NCBI RefSeq assembly: GCF_963855985.1
Contig: NC_087117.1
Location: 1,501,001 to 1,565,000 of the forward strand
Length of the DNA stretch: 64,000 nucleotides
Direction: 5' to 3'
Origin: Ostrinia nubilalis
Lineage: Eukaryota; Arthropoda; Insecta; Lepidoptera; Crambidae
Position numbers and translations under genes: made by a program. This document shows positions 29,036 to 39,136 of the stretch, piece by piece (the first letter of the stretch is position 1; the number at the start of each line of letters is the position of its first letter). Under the pieces are notes generated by a model. It worked only from the letters and a program-made list of their open reading frames with translations. It searched no databases and was not told where the DNA came from.

Positions 29036-29525
29036 GCCACTGCGTTCATAACATGTTAACACCTAGGCAGCACTCTGACAATCCTTAGTATGTACGCAGT
29101 ATAATTGTAATTACTGCATTAATATTAAGTACAAGTCATCTGTTTTTCCTATGGAAACATAATATCAGTGTGTGTTTAAGTGGAATTACTGCACATATGC
29201 TATGTACAAGGTGAACTTAATAATTGTAGAAACATAATAAGAATGTTGTAATTGGCACATACTGCACTATTACTGTGTAGCAAATTAAGTAAGCGCGAGT
29301 ATTCACGTAATATTAAGTTATTATGTGCTCTTACTGCTAACATAGTATGTGAAGAAACCTACAATCTGCACTTTACTGCGTTTATGATAATATGTATCTT
29401 CCGTTCTAAGATAGATAGAAAAAAACGGGTCTTTGATTCTTATAGATCGCGATGTCAGGATTCAGAATATTCAAAACAATCATAAATGCAGTAAGTGGTA
29501 CTTACTGCGTTTATAAATTGTGCGG
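28355..29525. repeat. Tandem duplication, unit 1 (1,171 bp)
   Basis: Runs from within the RTE sequence to the sixth base of the right TIR (...ttgtgcgg). Offset to unit 2 is 1,171 bp at every checked point. Confidence 0.9.
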
Positions 29526-30696
29526 TTTTGGAAATATCACATCTCCCTGTCTAACCCCTCGCTGCAACTGGAGTCCTGATCCCGGAGACGGACTGACATT
29601 GTGGCCTATTCGTACAAGCCATTCAACGATTATATCTATAGTAAATTTGGCACCGTTTGAGAGACTAGCTTGAAGAGAGAAGTCTTTCTCATAGACCACA
29701 AATGCTAGACAAAGTTGCTGATTATTCTCCTCAGTTTTCTGCCATAGATAAGTATGTGGTCTATCGTACTAAAGCCTTATCGGAAACCGATTTGTTCGGG
29801 AGGCTAGATGTCGCGTGAAACCATTCATGATGACTCTCAATAACAGAATCAGAAGTGAGATGGGTATAAAATAAATTCTTCAACAAGGTTTTGTTGCCTT
29901 TTTTGAAGAAGAGTATCACCACACTTCTGTGCCATGCCGTAGGCGTTTTTCCCTCAAGGATGACGGAATCGAATAGCTTCTAAAGAGCCTTTAGTACCGG
30001 CGTTCCGCCTGATTTCAGAAGCTCAGCCGTGATTCCATCATCGCCCGGTGCCTTGTTGTTTTTCAGCTGTTTGAGAGCCATTCTAATCTCGTACAGACAC
30101 GTCTGGGATATCTTCGGTATAGTGACGGGTCAATCTAGCTCTTGGGTCTTCGGCTAGATTTGTCATTTGGACAGGTTTTCAACTTCTTCCAATAACGTAA
30201 GAGTCAGCCACTGCGTTCATAACATGTTAACACCTAGGCAGCACTCTGACAATCCTTAGTATGTACGCAGTATAATTGTAATTACTGCATTAATATTAAG
30301 TACAAGTCATCTGTTTTTCCTATGGAAACATAATATCAGTGTGTGTTTAAGTGGAATTACTGCACATATACTATGTACAAGGTGAACTTAACAATTGTAG
30401 AAACATAATAAGAATGATGTAATTGGCACATACTGCACTATTACTGTGTAGCAAATTAAGTAAGCGCGAGTATTCACGTAATATTAAGTTATTATGTGCT
30501 CTTACTGCTAACATAGTATGTGAAGAAACCTACAATCTGCTCTTTACTGCGTTTATGATAATATGTATCTTCCGTTCTAAGATAGATAGAAAAAAACGGG
30601 TCTTTGATTCTTATAGATCGCGATGTCAGGATTCAGAATATTCAAAACAATCATAAATGCAGTAAGTGGTACTTACTGCGTTTATAAATTGTGCGG
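29526..30696. repeat. Tandem duplication, unit 2 (1,171 bp)
   Basis: Near-identical to unit 1 by eye; differences noticed include ccgttggagag/ccgtttgagag and tgccagac/tgctagac. Ends at the complete right TIR. Confidence 0.9.
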
Positions 30697-30906
30697 CAGC
30701 CCGGGACTCAAACTATTGCCAAAATGCCAAATTTCATCAAAATCGGTTCAGTGGTTTAGGCGTGAAAGCGACACAGACAGACAGAGTTACTTTCGCATTT
30801 ATAATATTAGTAGGGATAATCTGGGCATCTTCTATGTGAGAGTGAATAGCCACGGGGCAAGAATGAGTGTACCATTCTAGACTGCATCTCACATAAAAAA
30901 GGTTTA

Positions 30907-31228
30907 ACCACCTCTGTGGTCTAGTGGTCCTGCTTCAGACGCAGAGGTCCCGGGTTAGATTCCGTGTGGGAGCAGGTTTTTCCGTTCGGTTTGGTTGGTG
31001 GTCGGGCTTGTTCTAAGTCCGCCTGGCTAGCTACCACCATCTTACCTAAGTCTGTCGCCATAACAACAGTGATAACAGCATTGTTGTGTTCCGGCAGTTA
31101 GAGGTAAAATAGCCAGTTCCTCCGTGGTTGAGGATTCCGGGTGAAGCTCGCTTCCACCTTCGGCCTGATCATCACTTACCATCAGGTGAGATACAGGCCA
31201 AGAGCTTCCTCGTTGTGAATAAAAATAA
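30907..31228 (+). mobile_element. tRNA-derived SINE (family S2), best copy
   Basis: Head: cctctgtggtctagtggtcc (A box) and ccgggttagattcc (B box, mutated from GGTTCGATTCC). Body includes ggtcgggcttgttctaagtc and tcaggtgagatacaggccaa; ends in an A-rich tail aataaaaataaag. Confidence 0.8.
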
Positions 31229-31546
31229 AGTCTTACTGATCATCTTTGTATTATGACCGTAAATCTCTCTTCCCTGTTCGTGGGTTGCCTCCAAATGGGC
31301 CCGGAGGTAGTTTTAAATATTATTCTTTGTAATAAAATATCTTGGCGTATTGTTTTCTGAAGGAATTTTCGTAGCAACTTTATTCTCTATACGTGGCACC
31401 TACGGATAGAACAAGTTTCAAGACATCTTAGTTCTTGTTTTTACAGAGACATCCCGTTTTTAACAGGAACTGTTTTTTGCAGGATGCCGTTGCTTATATT
31501 ATCGTTAACATGAATATCCCGTTAAACAACAACACAAAAAAGACAT
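31229..31546. other. No recognised feature
   Basis: Unassigned; no coding signal. Confidence 0.4.
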
Positions 31547-31667
31547 TAATGCCGGTTTTCACCATCAATCCCTAATTTTTAAGTGACCCCTATGGTAACA
31601 CATAACAGGAATTTTGTTTTCATACGGGTCACTTAAAAGTTAGGGATTGATGGTGAATACGGGCGTA
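31547..31667. mobile_element. Foldback MITE (family M8)
   Basis: Arms match caccatcaatccctaa and ttaagtgacc as inverses. The right terminus ggtgaatacgggcgta resembles the M1 terminus gtgaatacgggcgtta. Confidence 0.75.
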
Positions 31668-31670
31668 AGG

Positions 31671-31772
31671 CCGAGTTGCACCATCTTACAAACGTCAAAA
31701 ATCTGTCGAACTCCATATAAAAAAGGTATGGTTACTGTTAAAGTTAGGTGGCAACTCAGCCTATGTGTTTCA
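31671..31772. mobile_element. TIR MITE (family M7)
   Basis: Ends gccgagttgcaccatcttac and gttaggtggcaactcagcc; interior caaaaatctgtcgaactcca recurs at 36480-36535 and 37095-37130. Confidence 0.65.
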
Positions 31773-32377
31773 CACGATAGTTCAGTTTTGCGGGATCCGG
31801 GAATGCAGGATTCCCGTGGGAAAAGCACCGACCCTGAGAATATCAAAGATGGTGTAATCGTTTCGTTTCGTTTCGTAACGAAACGATTACAGCCAAATAT
31901 TTTATGTATGTATGTCCAGGTGTAATATTTTGTTCTAATAAATAATGTAATAATTTTTAACTTTTTAGGGGATTATTAAATTTTAGGGGTAGAGTACCTA
32001 GATTATTTAAAATATTCTTTTCCTTGTTCCATATGATAAAGGCAACATTTTCTCGTACGTCCTCACCATAAAGGTCTCGCTTTAAAAAATGAACACGTTT
32101 ATTTATTTATTTATTGAGGCATACCAACAACATTACATAGTTACAAAGTGATTACACGAAAATCTTACTTAATAGAAGTTTAGTATGAAACACGTGGAAA
32201 TTAAAATGAATTTCATTTTTAGTGTTTTTTTCCCTTTACGTGTTCCGTACGCTCGGCTTGAGCTTACACGCGCTTTCAAGCTCCGATGAATCGATTGAAC
32301 TTTCACCCATTTTAGCTTGTAAGAACAGCATATTAGAGAATATGCTGAGAACTGTAGTTAAGAACTTGTAATTCGCG
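31773..32377. other. Small hairpin and LINE-like tail only
   Basis: 31856-31887 is a short (TTTCG)n inverted repeat. 32096-32116 is an ATTT run beside gaggcataccaacaac, as at LINE/SINE 3' ends. No gene. Confidence 0.4.
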
Positions 32378-32549
32378 ACTATTCCCACCTCTCGTTCCCA
32401 CCGCTACAACTCCTGTGTAGCCAGGATCTACAGCTTGACCGCCAATAACCCACCAGTGAAGGTCAAGTTTGTCCCGGGGGAATGTTAAGCTGTCATTGGA
32501 CCCGCAACGAAATTAATCAGAAGAATATTGGAGGAGTTCGAAGTTAAGA
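32378..32549 (+). repeat. Family X repeat
   Basis: cgactattcccacctctcgt to ggagttcgaagttaag. Confidence 0.7.
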
Positions 32550-32553
32550 TACG

Positions 32554-32769
32554 ACTACGAATGACTACTTTGTAGTAGCTACTACGATTGACTACGTCGT
32601 AGTAATGATTGCGAACGAATATTTCGTAGCGGTGACTACGAGTGATTACATCGTAGCAGCTACTACGATAGGCTACGTCGTAGCAGCGACCACGACGATG
32701 TAAGTTGTAGCAGTGACTACGACAGATTACGTCGTAGTAATGACTACAACTGACTACGTTGTAGCAGAG
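32554..32769. repeat. 27-bp tandem array, 8 units
   Basis: Units begin actacga or close variants and contain tacgtcgtag, itself palindromic. On the minus strand the array is open and reads as degenerate 9-residue repeats such as YDVICRSHC and YDVVNRSSY. Units differ by 20-40%, so it is old. The last unit was hit by the MITE at 32765. Confidence 0.85.
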
Positions 32770-33027
32770 TAAATACAAATGAGTAGGTCATCTTCATAGA
32801 AACGCACGAGCGCGGTTTGTATGTGAGCGCGCCAACACGTATGCGGCGCGCACGCACTTACTGACAAAATTTAGCGGGGATTAGCGGGGACTGCGGGGAG
32901 CCAGTCGTGGTTGCGCCGAATTTTGTCAGTGTGTGTGTGCGCGCCGCATACGTATATTGGCGCGCTCACATACAAACCGCGCTCGTGCGTTTCTATGAAG
33001 ATGACCTACTCATTTGTATTTACTCTG
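32765..33027. mobile_element. Hairpin MITE (family M2), copy 2
   Basis: Same CAGAGTAAATAC arms as 21324-21475 but with a longer centre. Target duplication GTTGTAG at 32758-32764 and 33028-33034. Confidence 0.88.
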
Positions 33028-33049
33028 GTTGTAGTATGTATAACAAACT

Positions 33050-33222
33050 ATTAGCAAAAGACACACGATGTCTGTCACCATAACAACAATAATTTAACAG
33101 AATTGTTAATTTCAACAGTTGCAGGTAAGACAGCCAGTCTCTCTGTTGATTATTTCTGGTCAAGCTCGCATTCATCTTCAGTCTGATCATCACAGCTTTA
33201 GATGAGATGCTAACAGCTTTTC
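33050..33222 (+). mobile_element. SINE S2, old fragment
   Basis: Diverged match to the body (caccataacaacaa to gatgagatgctaacagctt). Confidence 0.5.
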
Positions 33223-33229
33223 TGTAGTG

Positions 33230-33438
33230 CATTGGTTCCCAAACTTATTTGAGACGCACCCCCTTTCGACCATACACAAAATTCCGCGACCCCCCTCCTC
33301 CAGTCAAGATTATATATTGGTCGTATCGAGCAGTCTGGAATGCATTCCCTCAGCGGTCGCAGGTTTCTTACAGATGGTTCGCGCCCCCCTTTAATAGTCT
33401 TTGCGCCCCCCCCCCCCCCCACACTTTGGGAACCAATG
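33230..33438. mobile_element. hAT-type MITE with perfect 8-bp duplication
   Basis: CATTGGTTCCCAAAC and ctttgggaaccaatg, flanked by CTGTAGTG on each side (33222-33229, 33439-33446). Contains C-runs at 33405-33420. Confidence 0.85.
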
Positions 33439-33618
33439 CTGTAGTGGGTTAAAAATAAATATTCGTACTTACAAAACCCAGCGTTATATCACTGTCGCTC
33501 ATCTGTGGGCGACTTTCTGCCCTTGTGTGGGCATGTGTAGGGATACACACTCCTAAGTATGCAGACCCTCATTCTTCCCAAACTGAGTTTAATTATAATT
33601 GTTTCGGAAGCTGCCTAA

Positions 33619-33989
33619 GGCTAAGAACTCACGGCGCGATTTTCACCCGCGCCTGCGGCGGTTGTGGAATTGCGGCTTTATTTCAAAACTCACGGGAGCG
33701 GTTATTTTAAGAACTCACGGCGCGATTTTCACCCGCAGCCGCCGCGCGCTATGTCACTGGTACAAAATGGTAGCCCGCCGATTGGGCGGTTTTCGTGCGG
33801 TTACCGCGGCCCGCGCGATTCTACTAGTCGCCCGCCGGTGCCGCGGGACGTGCATACAACCGCGCCCGCTGCGGGCGAAAACCGCGTCGTGAGTTGTGCA
33901 TTAGTTTTTACATATGTATCTACATTTTACAGAAGCTGCGGGCCCGCAACCGCGGGCGCGGGTGAAAATCGCGCCATGAGTTCTTAGCC
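33619..33989. mobile_element. GC-rich TIR MITE (family M5)
   Basis: Arms GGCTAAGAACTCACGGCGCG and inverse with atttkcacccgcg next; flanks TAA/TTA. The left terminal block is repeated at 33709-33740. The plus-strand frames here are by-products of GC-richness. Confidence 0.75.
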
Positions 33990-34589
33990 TTAAAAGTAAA
34001 GTTATGTAGGTACAGTCCGTTGCAAGAATATGAGAGATGCGGGCTGCGATCACGTTGATGAGATCGCAGACAGCATCCAGTGAGACAAAATTAAATCCTT
34101 CTAAAGCTCATAGCAGTCGTGGTCTGTCGTCGTGGGTTACGCGACCTGTCATTGGCCAATGATCGCGTTGGCGATGGCGATCTGCACGCGTTTGGTGTGG
34201 TTGAAGCTTTAGATATACTTACTTCACTTTACCTGCTCAGATTCTAGGCTATTCTATAAATAAATAAACTCAAATGAAATTAAATTATTATTATTTTCCA
34301 TTCCAAAGTGTCACAATAGGCACAAATCGCAATTAATTTCATTGTAGAAATAAATAACTTATTTTATTTGACGATTATAACTTCACGCGGCGGACTGTGC
34401 CAAAATCCGGTAATATTTCATCTAATTCCGTCCCAAAAGTTTTGAGCAATCCGGTAACGACCGGTCGCGAGTAGTTTCGTCCGGTTCAAACCGGTCTGGG
34501 TCGGATTTTATCAGATTTTACGGTTTGTAACCGTTTAAAGAGGCTTCTCACGGCATTTGTCGGTGAAGTTTTGATATTAAGGTTATAGC
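33990..34589. other. No recognised gene
   Basis: 34020-34210 is GC-richer with gatcgc repeats; 34430-34510 has repeated ccggt motifs. Unassigned. Confidence 0.35.
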
Positions 34590-34690
34590 AATGAGTTTAC
34601 GTTAGGTGTGCTCGCTAGCGAGTACGTCAAAAATATCAATAAAGATTTGATTTCTTGAAAGTAGCCGCTGCACAATATATCATACATTTT
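34590..34690 (+). mobile_element. MITE family M4 fragment
   Basis: atgagtttacgttaggtgtg to atatcatacattttag. Confidence 0.5.
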
Positions 34691-34771
34691 AGTAGATTAG
34701 AATAGAATAGACTTTATTGATCATAGTAAGCACAAATTATAACAAAACAGCACAAAATGAATATAGAAAAC

Positions 34772-35007
34772 CAGCTTTCCGCCCGCGGCTTCGCCCGCGT
34801 GGTATTTTGTCTGTCACAGAAAAACTGTATCGCGCGCGTCCCTGTTTCAAAAACCGGGATAAAAACTATCCTATGTCCTTTCCCGGGACTCAAACTAAGT
34901 ATCTGTATGCCAAATTTAATCAAAATCAGTTTAGTGGTTTAGGCGTGAAAGCAAGACAGACAGGCAGACAGATAGAGTTACTTTCGCATTTATAATATTA
35001 GTATAGA
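34772..35007 (-). mobile_element. Lep1-type Helitron-like element
   Basis: 3' end on the minus strand is ggaaagCTGG; 5' end TCTATACTAATATTATAAAT. Directly after a LINE-like tail (agaatagactttattgatca). Confidence 0.75.
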
Positions 35008-35364
35008 TTTTATTTATTTATAATTAACCGTTTTATATATTTGATTAAATAGTGTCTTACTTAAATACTTAAAATAACTCAACATTTTCAAAGTTAAAGT
35101 ATAACTAGGTCGTTAAATTCAATATTTTAATAGTAAATCTATTTTTAGTTGAAACAAGTAGCAATAAACTAAATCAGAAATTAAGATTGTGAGTAACTGA
35201 ACTAAAAATAAATTATATTGTGATAATTACTTTATAAAAATGCTAAGTGTGTTGACTCGAATCCGGTGGTTCAGTAGGTAGTATTTAAAGTTACTTAAGT
35301 CTTTAACCCTGGAAATTATTTATTTGACACCATTCACCAAGCACAACTATTTTAAAAACACACT
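35008..35364. other. No recognised feature
   Basis: AT-rich. Confidence 0.45.
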
Positions 35365-35506
35365 TACAAACATTACTATGAGGTCTCACAGTGCGCGTGG
35401 ACGTACAGGGTGATACACGAACCAATCACAGAGCTCTATTCAACGCTGTGCGTTCGATTTGCTGCTTCACTTATCCAAGCATTGTTTGTGAATACGGGCG
35501 TTAATT
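35365..35506 (-). mobile_element. MITE family M1
   Basis: Right end gtttgtgaatacgggcg then TTA; the left TIR is shortened to acaaacattactatg. Confidence 0.7.
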
Positions 35507-36176
35507 CTGTTCTAAAAACTCAATTAATTTTAAATCAACTGTACAAATTAAGATTTTTGGTTGATTTGTAAAAATTGATAAAAACTTGGCAAAATAGTGA
35601 CGTCATCGGCTTGTATTGCCCTACAAAATCTAGTCACGATTGGTGGTATCAAATATCCGATTAAATAATAATATGTTAGCGCGAACTAATGAAGCACATC
35701 ACCATCTTTTATTCAAATTAGTAAACAGATTGTACAAACTTACTAAATTGCTTGGTAGGTTAGCTTTTGTACTTATACAAACTGACAGTACATTTTCTTC
35801 CGCAACTTACAGCATTTTAAATCAAATCAAATCATTTATGCAAAAGATTATCAAATTAGACTAAAATAACGTCGGAAATATTAACCAAAACTGCGAAGAA
35901 TTCCTAGTACCTACCTACTTGATAGATAAAATTCCAAGAATGTATGTTCCAGATTTCTGCTCAGTCTTTATAAAGCCAACTATTTATATTTAGCTCAAAG
36001 TTACAAAGAATGTTTGGTACTTCAAAGAAAATTCTACGAAAACAATCCTCAATACGGTAAAAGGAATAATTTCTGTCTAAAAGTTTTTATGGATTTCATT
36101 TCAAGATAACAAATGTTCTACTTTTTTGTAGCTGACATATAAATCTTACTTATTTCTTCAAAAAAAATATTTGAAA
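35507..36176. other. No recognised feature
   Basis: AT-rich; a 74-codon plus-strand frame at 35640-35864 shows no known motif. Confidence 0.45.
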
Positions 36177-36378
36177 CTAGCGGCCACCCGCGACTTCGTA
36201 CGCGTGGATCCCGTTTTACCCCCATAAGGGTTGAATTTTGTAACATCCCGTCTTAGTGAGCACCTACGTTCTAAAAGGAACCCCCATGCAAAATTTGAGA
36301 CTCCTAGCACTTGTAGTTGCTGAGATTTGGTGATGAATGAGTGAGTCAGTCAGTGACCTTTCACTTTTATAGATATAC
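36177..36378 (-). mobile_element. Helitron-like element (H4)
   Basis: CTAGCGGCCACCCGCGAC on the plus strand at the 3' terminus. Confidence 0.75.
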
Positions 36379-36442
36379 AGATCGCGTTAAGACCCGTGTT
36401 TCTCTATTTTAGTTGAAATGGACCGCGAAAGTTTAAAAAATA

Positions 36443-36714
36443 ACTGAGTTGCACCACCTAACTTTGACCGTAACTTTAACGATAACCGGTGTTTTTTGTT
36501 TGGAGTTTGACAGATTTTTGACGTTTGTCCAAGTTAAGGTAGCCTTTCGAACTAAGCGTCACAGACGCAGCGCCTTTAGCTTTGGTCTTAAAGGTAGCCT
36601 TTCGAAGCTAGTTAGTGACGCGGCGTTGGTGGCACAAGACCAAAGCTAAAGACGCTGCGTCTGTGACGCTTAGTTCGAAAGGCTACCTTTAAAGTAAGAT
36701 GGAGCAACCCAGCC
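36443..36714. mobile_element. MITE family M7 containing a nested foldback
   Basis: Outer ends aactgagttgcaccacctaa and gtaagatggagcaacccagc; split at TTA by 36537-36688. Confidence 0.75.
36537..36688. mobile_element. Nested foldback MITE, TTA duplication
   Basis: Arms of about 52 bp starting AGGTAGCCTTTCGAACTAAG are inverse with one noticed mismatch; TTA at 36534-36536 and 36689-36691. Confidence 0.85.
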
Positions 36715-37084
36715 GTATTATACTACGGAACCCTAGAAACCTTTGCGTGCTGTTCCCTATCAAATAAACAGGTCGACTGCGTCTGGCGTGGGGCGAGAAA
36801 CATGATTTGTGCCTATTTCTTTAATGTTCTCAGCTAGGAATGTTTTTCAGTGCTTTCCTTGGGTTTTTACAATTGATATTTCTTCCTCTTTTTGTTATTT
36901 TAAGTGAGAGAGACTTGTTAAAGCAAAACTTGTAGTTAGAAGTTAGCTATTATTATTAAAGCTCTATTAGTAAAGTAGTTTTAGTTTCACAAGCTTTAAA
37001 GTTTTAGACATTTATTGCGTGTTGAGTGGAAAATTTTACGTACAATAAAATAACAAATGAAATAGTTTAGTACATAGTGTTATG
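36715..37084. other. No recognised feature
   Basis: Unassigned. Confidence 0.4.
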
Positions 37085-37258
37085 TGGTGTTTACTTTGTT
37101 GAATGGAGTTTGACAGATTTTTGACATTTGTTAATGTTAACCGATTGAGTCCCAGACGGCATTAATTAATGTCATAACAATTGATTATCTATTGTGTCTA
37201 GATTCGCGGAGCTTGAAGGATTAAAGTAAGATGGTGCAATCCAACCTAAGTGATGTAG
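37085..37258. mobile_element. MITE family M7, second copy with an 80-bp insert
   Basis: gagtttgacagatttttgac to taaagtaagatggtgcaatc, with 37141-37220 between two TTAA tetramers at the position hit in the previous copy. Confidence 0.5.
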
Positions 37259-37344
37259 CACTGTTATGTTTCATTTAATTTTGCCTTCACTCCTGGACGT
37301 TCACTAACATTTAATGGTCGATGATCCACCATTATAACACTTTT

Positions 37345-37525
37345 TATGCATAACAAGGCAGGTATTTGACCGCAATAGCAACTGGTGTTGTCTAAGACGG
37401 TACATTATCTGCCCTGTAAGTACCAATTCACTTTCGCCTTGAAAAAAACCCAATTAAAATGTTTGGGAAAGACAGCAGGCAGCGAATTCCAGTCCCTAGC
37501 TACTCGCATTGTAAAAGAGTTATTA
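37345..37525 (-). pseudogene. LINE ORF2 C-terminus and 3' UTR
   Basis: Minus strand reads RVARDWNSLPAVFPKHFNWV followed by FFKAKVNWYLQGR and a stop, then the 3' end shared with 24057-24135. Same ORF2 terminal motif as 27001-27115. Confidence 0.7.
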
Positions 37526-37530
37526 AATGA

Positions 37531-37772
37531 ATCGTCGTTCGTTCGTTTCAGCCAAATGACGTCCACTGCTGGACAAAGGCCTACTCCAAGGTTTTCCACA
37601 ATGCACGGTCGTGCGCTGCCCGCACCCAGGCTCTTCCCACGACCTTTAGCAGATCGTCGGTCCACCTAGTAGGAGGCCTGCCCACGTTAAGTCTTCCAGC
37701 CCGTGGTCGCCACTCGAGAACTATTCTGCCCCAACGGCCATCGTCTCTACGAGCTATGTGCCCCGCCCACTT
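37531..37772 (-). mobile_element. RTE LINE 3' portion
   Basis: (ACGA)n tail complement at 37531-37544, then the 3' end and C-terminal codons up to gccccgcccac. Confidence 0.7.
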
Positions 37773-38462
37773 ATTAAATGAATAGTAGTCAAAAACAAAA
37801 CGGTTAATTTCCCCGTCAAGATGTCAAAGCCTTAATTCTTACACTATAAGTAGGGTAGTCACCGCAAAAATCTACAGATACATGTGTGTCTACCCGCTGA
37901 ATAATAAATAGACGCGGTCGCGCCGAGGTTGATATCAGGGCTGCCAATATTTAAATACCAACCTATTTATTTTTTTGGCACAAAAATAGTCTTCGTATAA
38001 TTAATTTTTTCTTTGTTAATTTGTATTTTCGTGTCAAATAAAGATAATTATATTCTAATTAAATCAGTGTGAAGGTGAAGCTCTGAAAATAAACTTCTCT
38101 TGGCAATAAAACAATACTGTCTAATTAAGTTGGTATCATTGATTAACGAAATAGTTTCCTATTAATAAAAAACTTAAAAAAACACTTTTCCCAATGTGAA
38201 GAATTTTTTTTACTAAAATACTAAATCTACGAAAACAACTTTAAACAACCACACATTCATTCTGTGAGAAAAAAGGTAGGTATTATGAAAGTAGTTATGG
38301 CAATTTTCAATTTTAATTGCTCCATGTTGTCTTATTTTTTTATTTCCAGTTTGTTGTTTCTATGAAAACGCAGAATTGTATGTCCTACTGAAAAAATGGT
38401 TTTAGTTTAATATTCTAAACGAAACTTCAATTTCATAAGTACACACACACAGTAATGATTAG
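37773..38462. other. No recognised feature
   Basis: AT-rich, unassigned. Confidence 0.45.
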
Positions 38463-38660
38463 GTATAATATAAAACTCAAAGGTGACTGACTGACATAGT
38501 GATCTATCAACGCACAGCCCAAACCACTGGACGGATCGGGCTGAAAGGCATGCAGGTAGATGTTATGACGTAGGCATCCGCTAAGAAAGGATTTTACGAA
38601 ACTCCACCCCTAAGGAGGTAAAACGGGATCCACGCGTACGAAGTCGTGGGCGGCCGCTAG
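38463..38660 (+). mobile_element. Helitron-like element (H5)
   Basis: aatataaaactcaaaggtga to gtgggcggccgCTAG. Confidence 0.75.
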
Positions 38661-38715
38661 TTCAAGTATATTTCAATCGTAAGTGAATGAAGAGTAACAA
38701 TGACACAAAGTCAAA

Positions 38716-38915
38716 AGTCAAAATTTCTTTATTTGTTTGGACTAATAAATAGTTCTTACAAATCGTCATTTTGCTCTTAAGGAGCCTCTACATGTCTCAT
38801 AATCTTTTTACCCTACCAGCGCTTCGAGACCAACATTTGGCAAGTGCTGAGAAGAAGCGCCGCAACAAACTCAGTCACCACTGTCTGCCGGTTAATATAA
38901 ATAAATAGAAATAGT
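38716..38915 (-). mobile_element. LINE 3' end
   Basis: Minus strand: ggcagacagtggtgactgag, ttctcagcacttgccaaatg, ending aaagaaattttgactttga. Second copy at 53283-53482. Confidence 0.7.
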
Positions 38916-39136
38916 AGTAGTAGGTACATTCGATTCAGGAGCAGTTCACTGAATTTACCATGCATTCTTGTATGGTGTATCTTATAAGAATGGGTATACA
39001 AGATTGCGTGGTATATTAAACAAGGTAGTGACGTGCTAATATCTAGACTTACATATTAAGATACTAGTAGAAATGACTCGCATACATAAATTTGAATAAC
39101 TTGGATTGACCAGTCCCCGAAAGCAGCGCCTCAGCA

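Larger units (their letters stand above)
27246..30699. mobile_element. TIR DNA transposon (4-bp CCCG duplication) carrying RTE sequence
   Basis: 28-bp perfect terminal inverted repeats start CTGCCGCACAATTTATAAAC and continue GCAGTAAG. CCCG is duplicated at 27242-27245 and 30700-30703. Subterminal regions (27246-27880 and 29036-29525) carry many copies of a motif like ACTGCRTTTAT in both orientations, as transposase-binding arrays often do. No transposase is recognised. The middle is RTE reverse transcriptase on the minus strand, and 1,171 bp are duplicated in tandem. Superfamily unknown; 4-bp duplications occur in Sola and Chapaev-like groups. Confidence 0.85.
27132..30816 (-). mobile_element. 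Helitron-like host copy split by a 3.45-kb TIR element
   Basis: 27132-27245 is the 3' part (ggaaagctt terminus on the minus strand) and 30700-30816 the 5' part (TCCCTACTAATATTATAAAT). The two meet within tcctttcccgggactcaaac once the insert is removed. Confidence 0.85.

Noticed and set aside
33525..33987. Three plus-strand frames of 60-107 residues
   Set aside because: They come from the GC-rich M5 MITE and its arms; no start context, domain or splice support.
34020..34210. Possible TIR element with gatcgc motifs
   Set aside because: Inverted similarity is too short and irregular to define ends.
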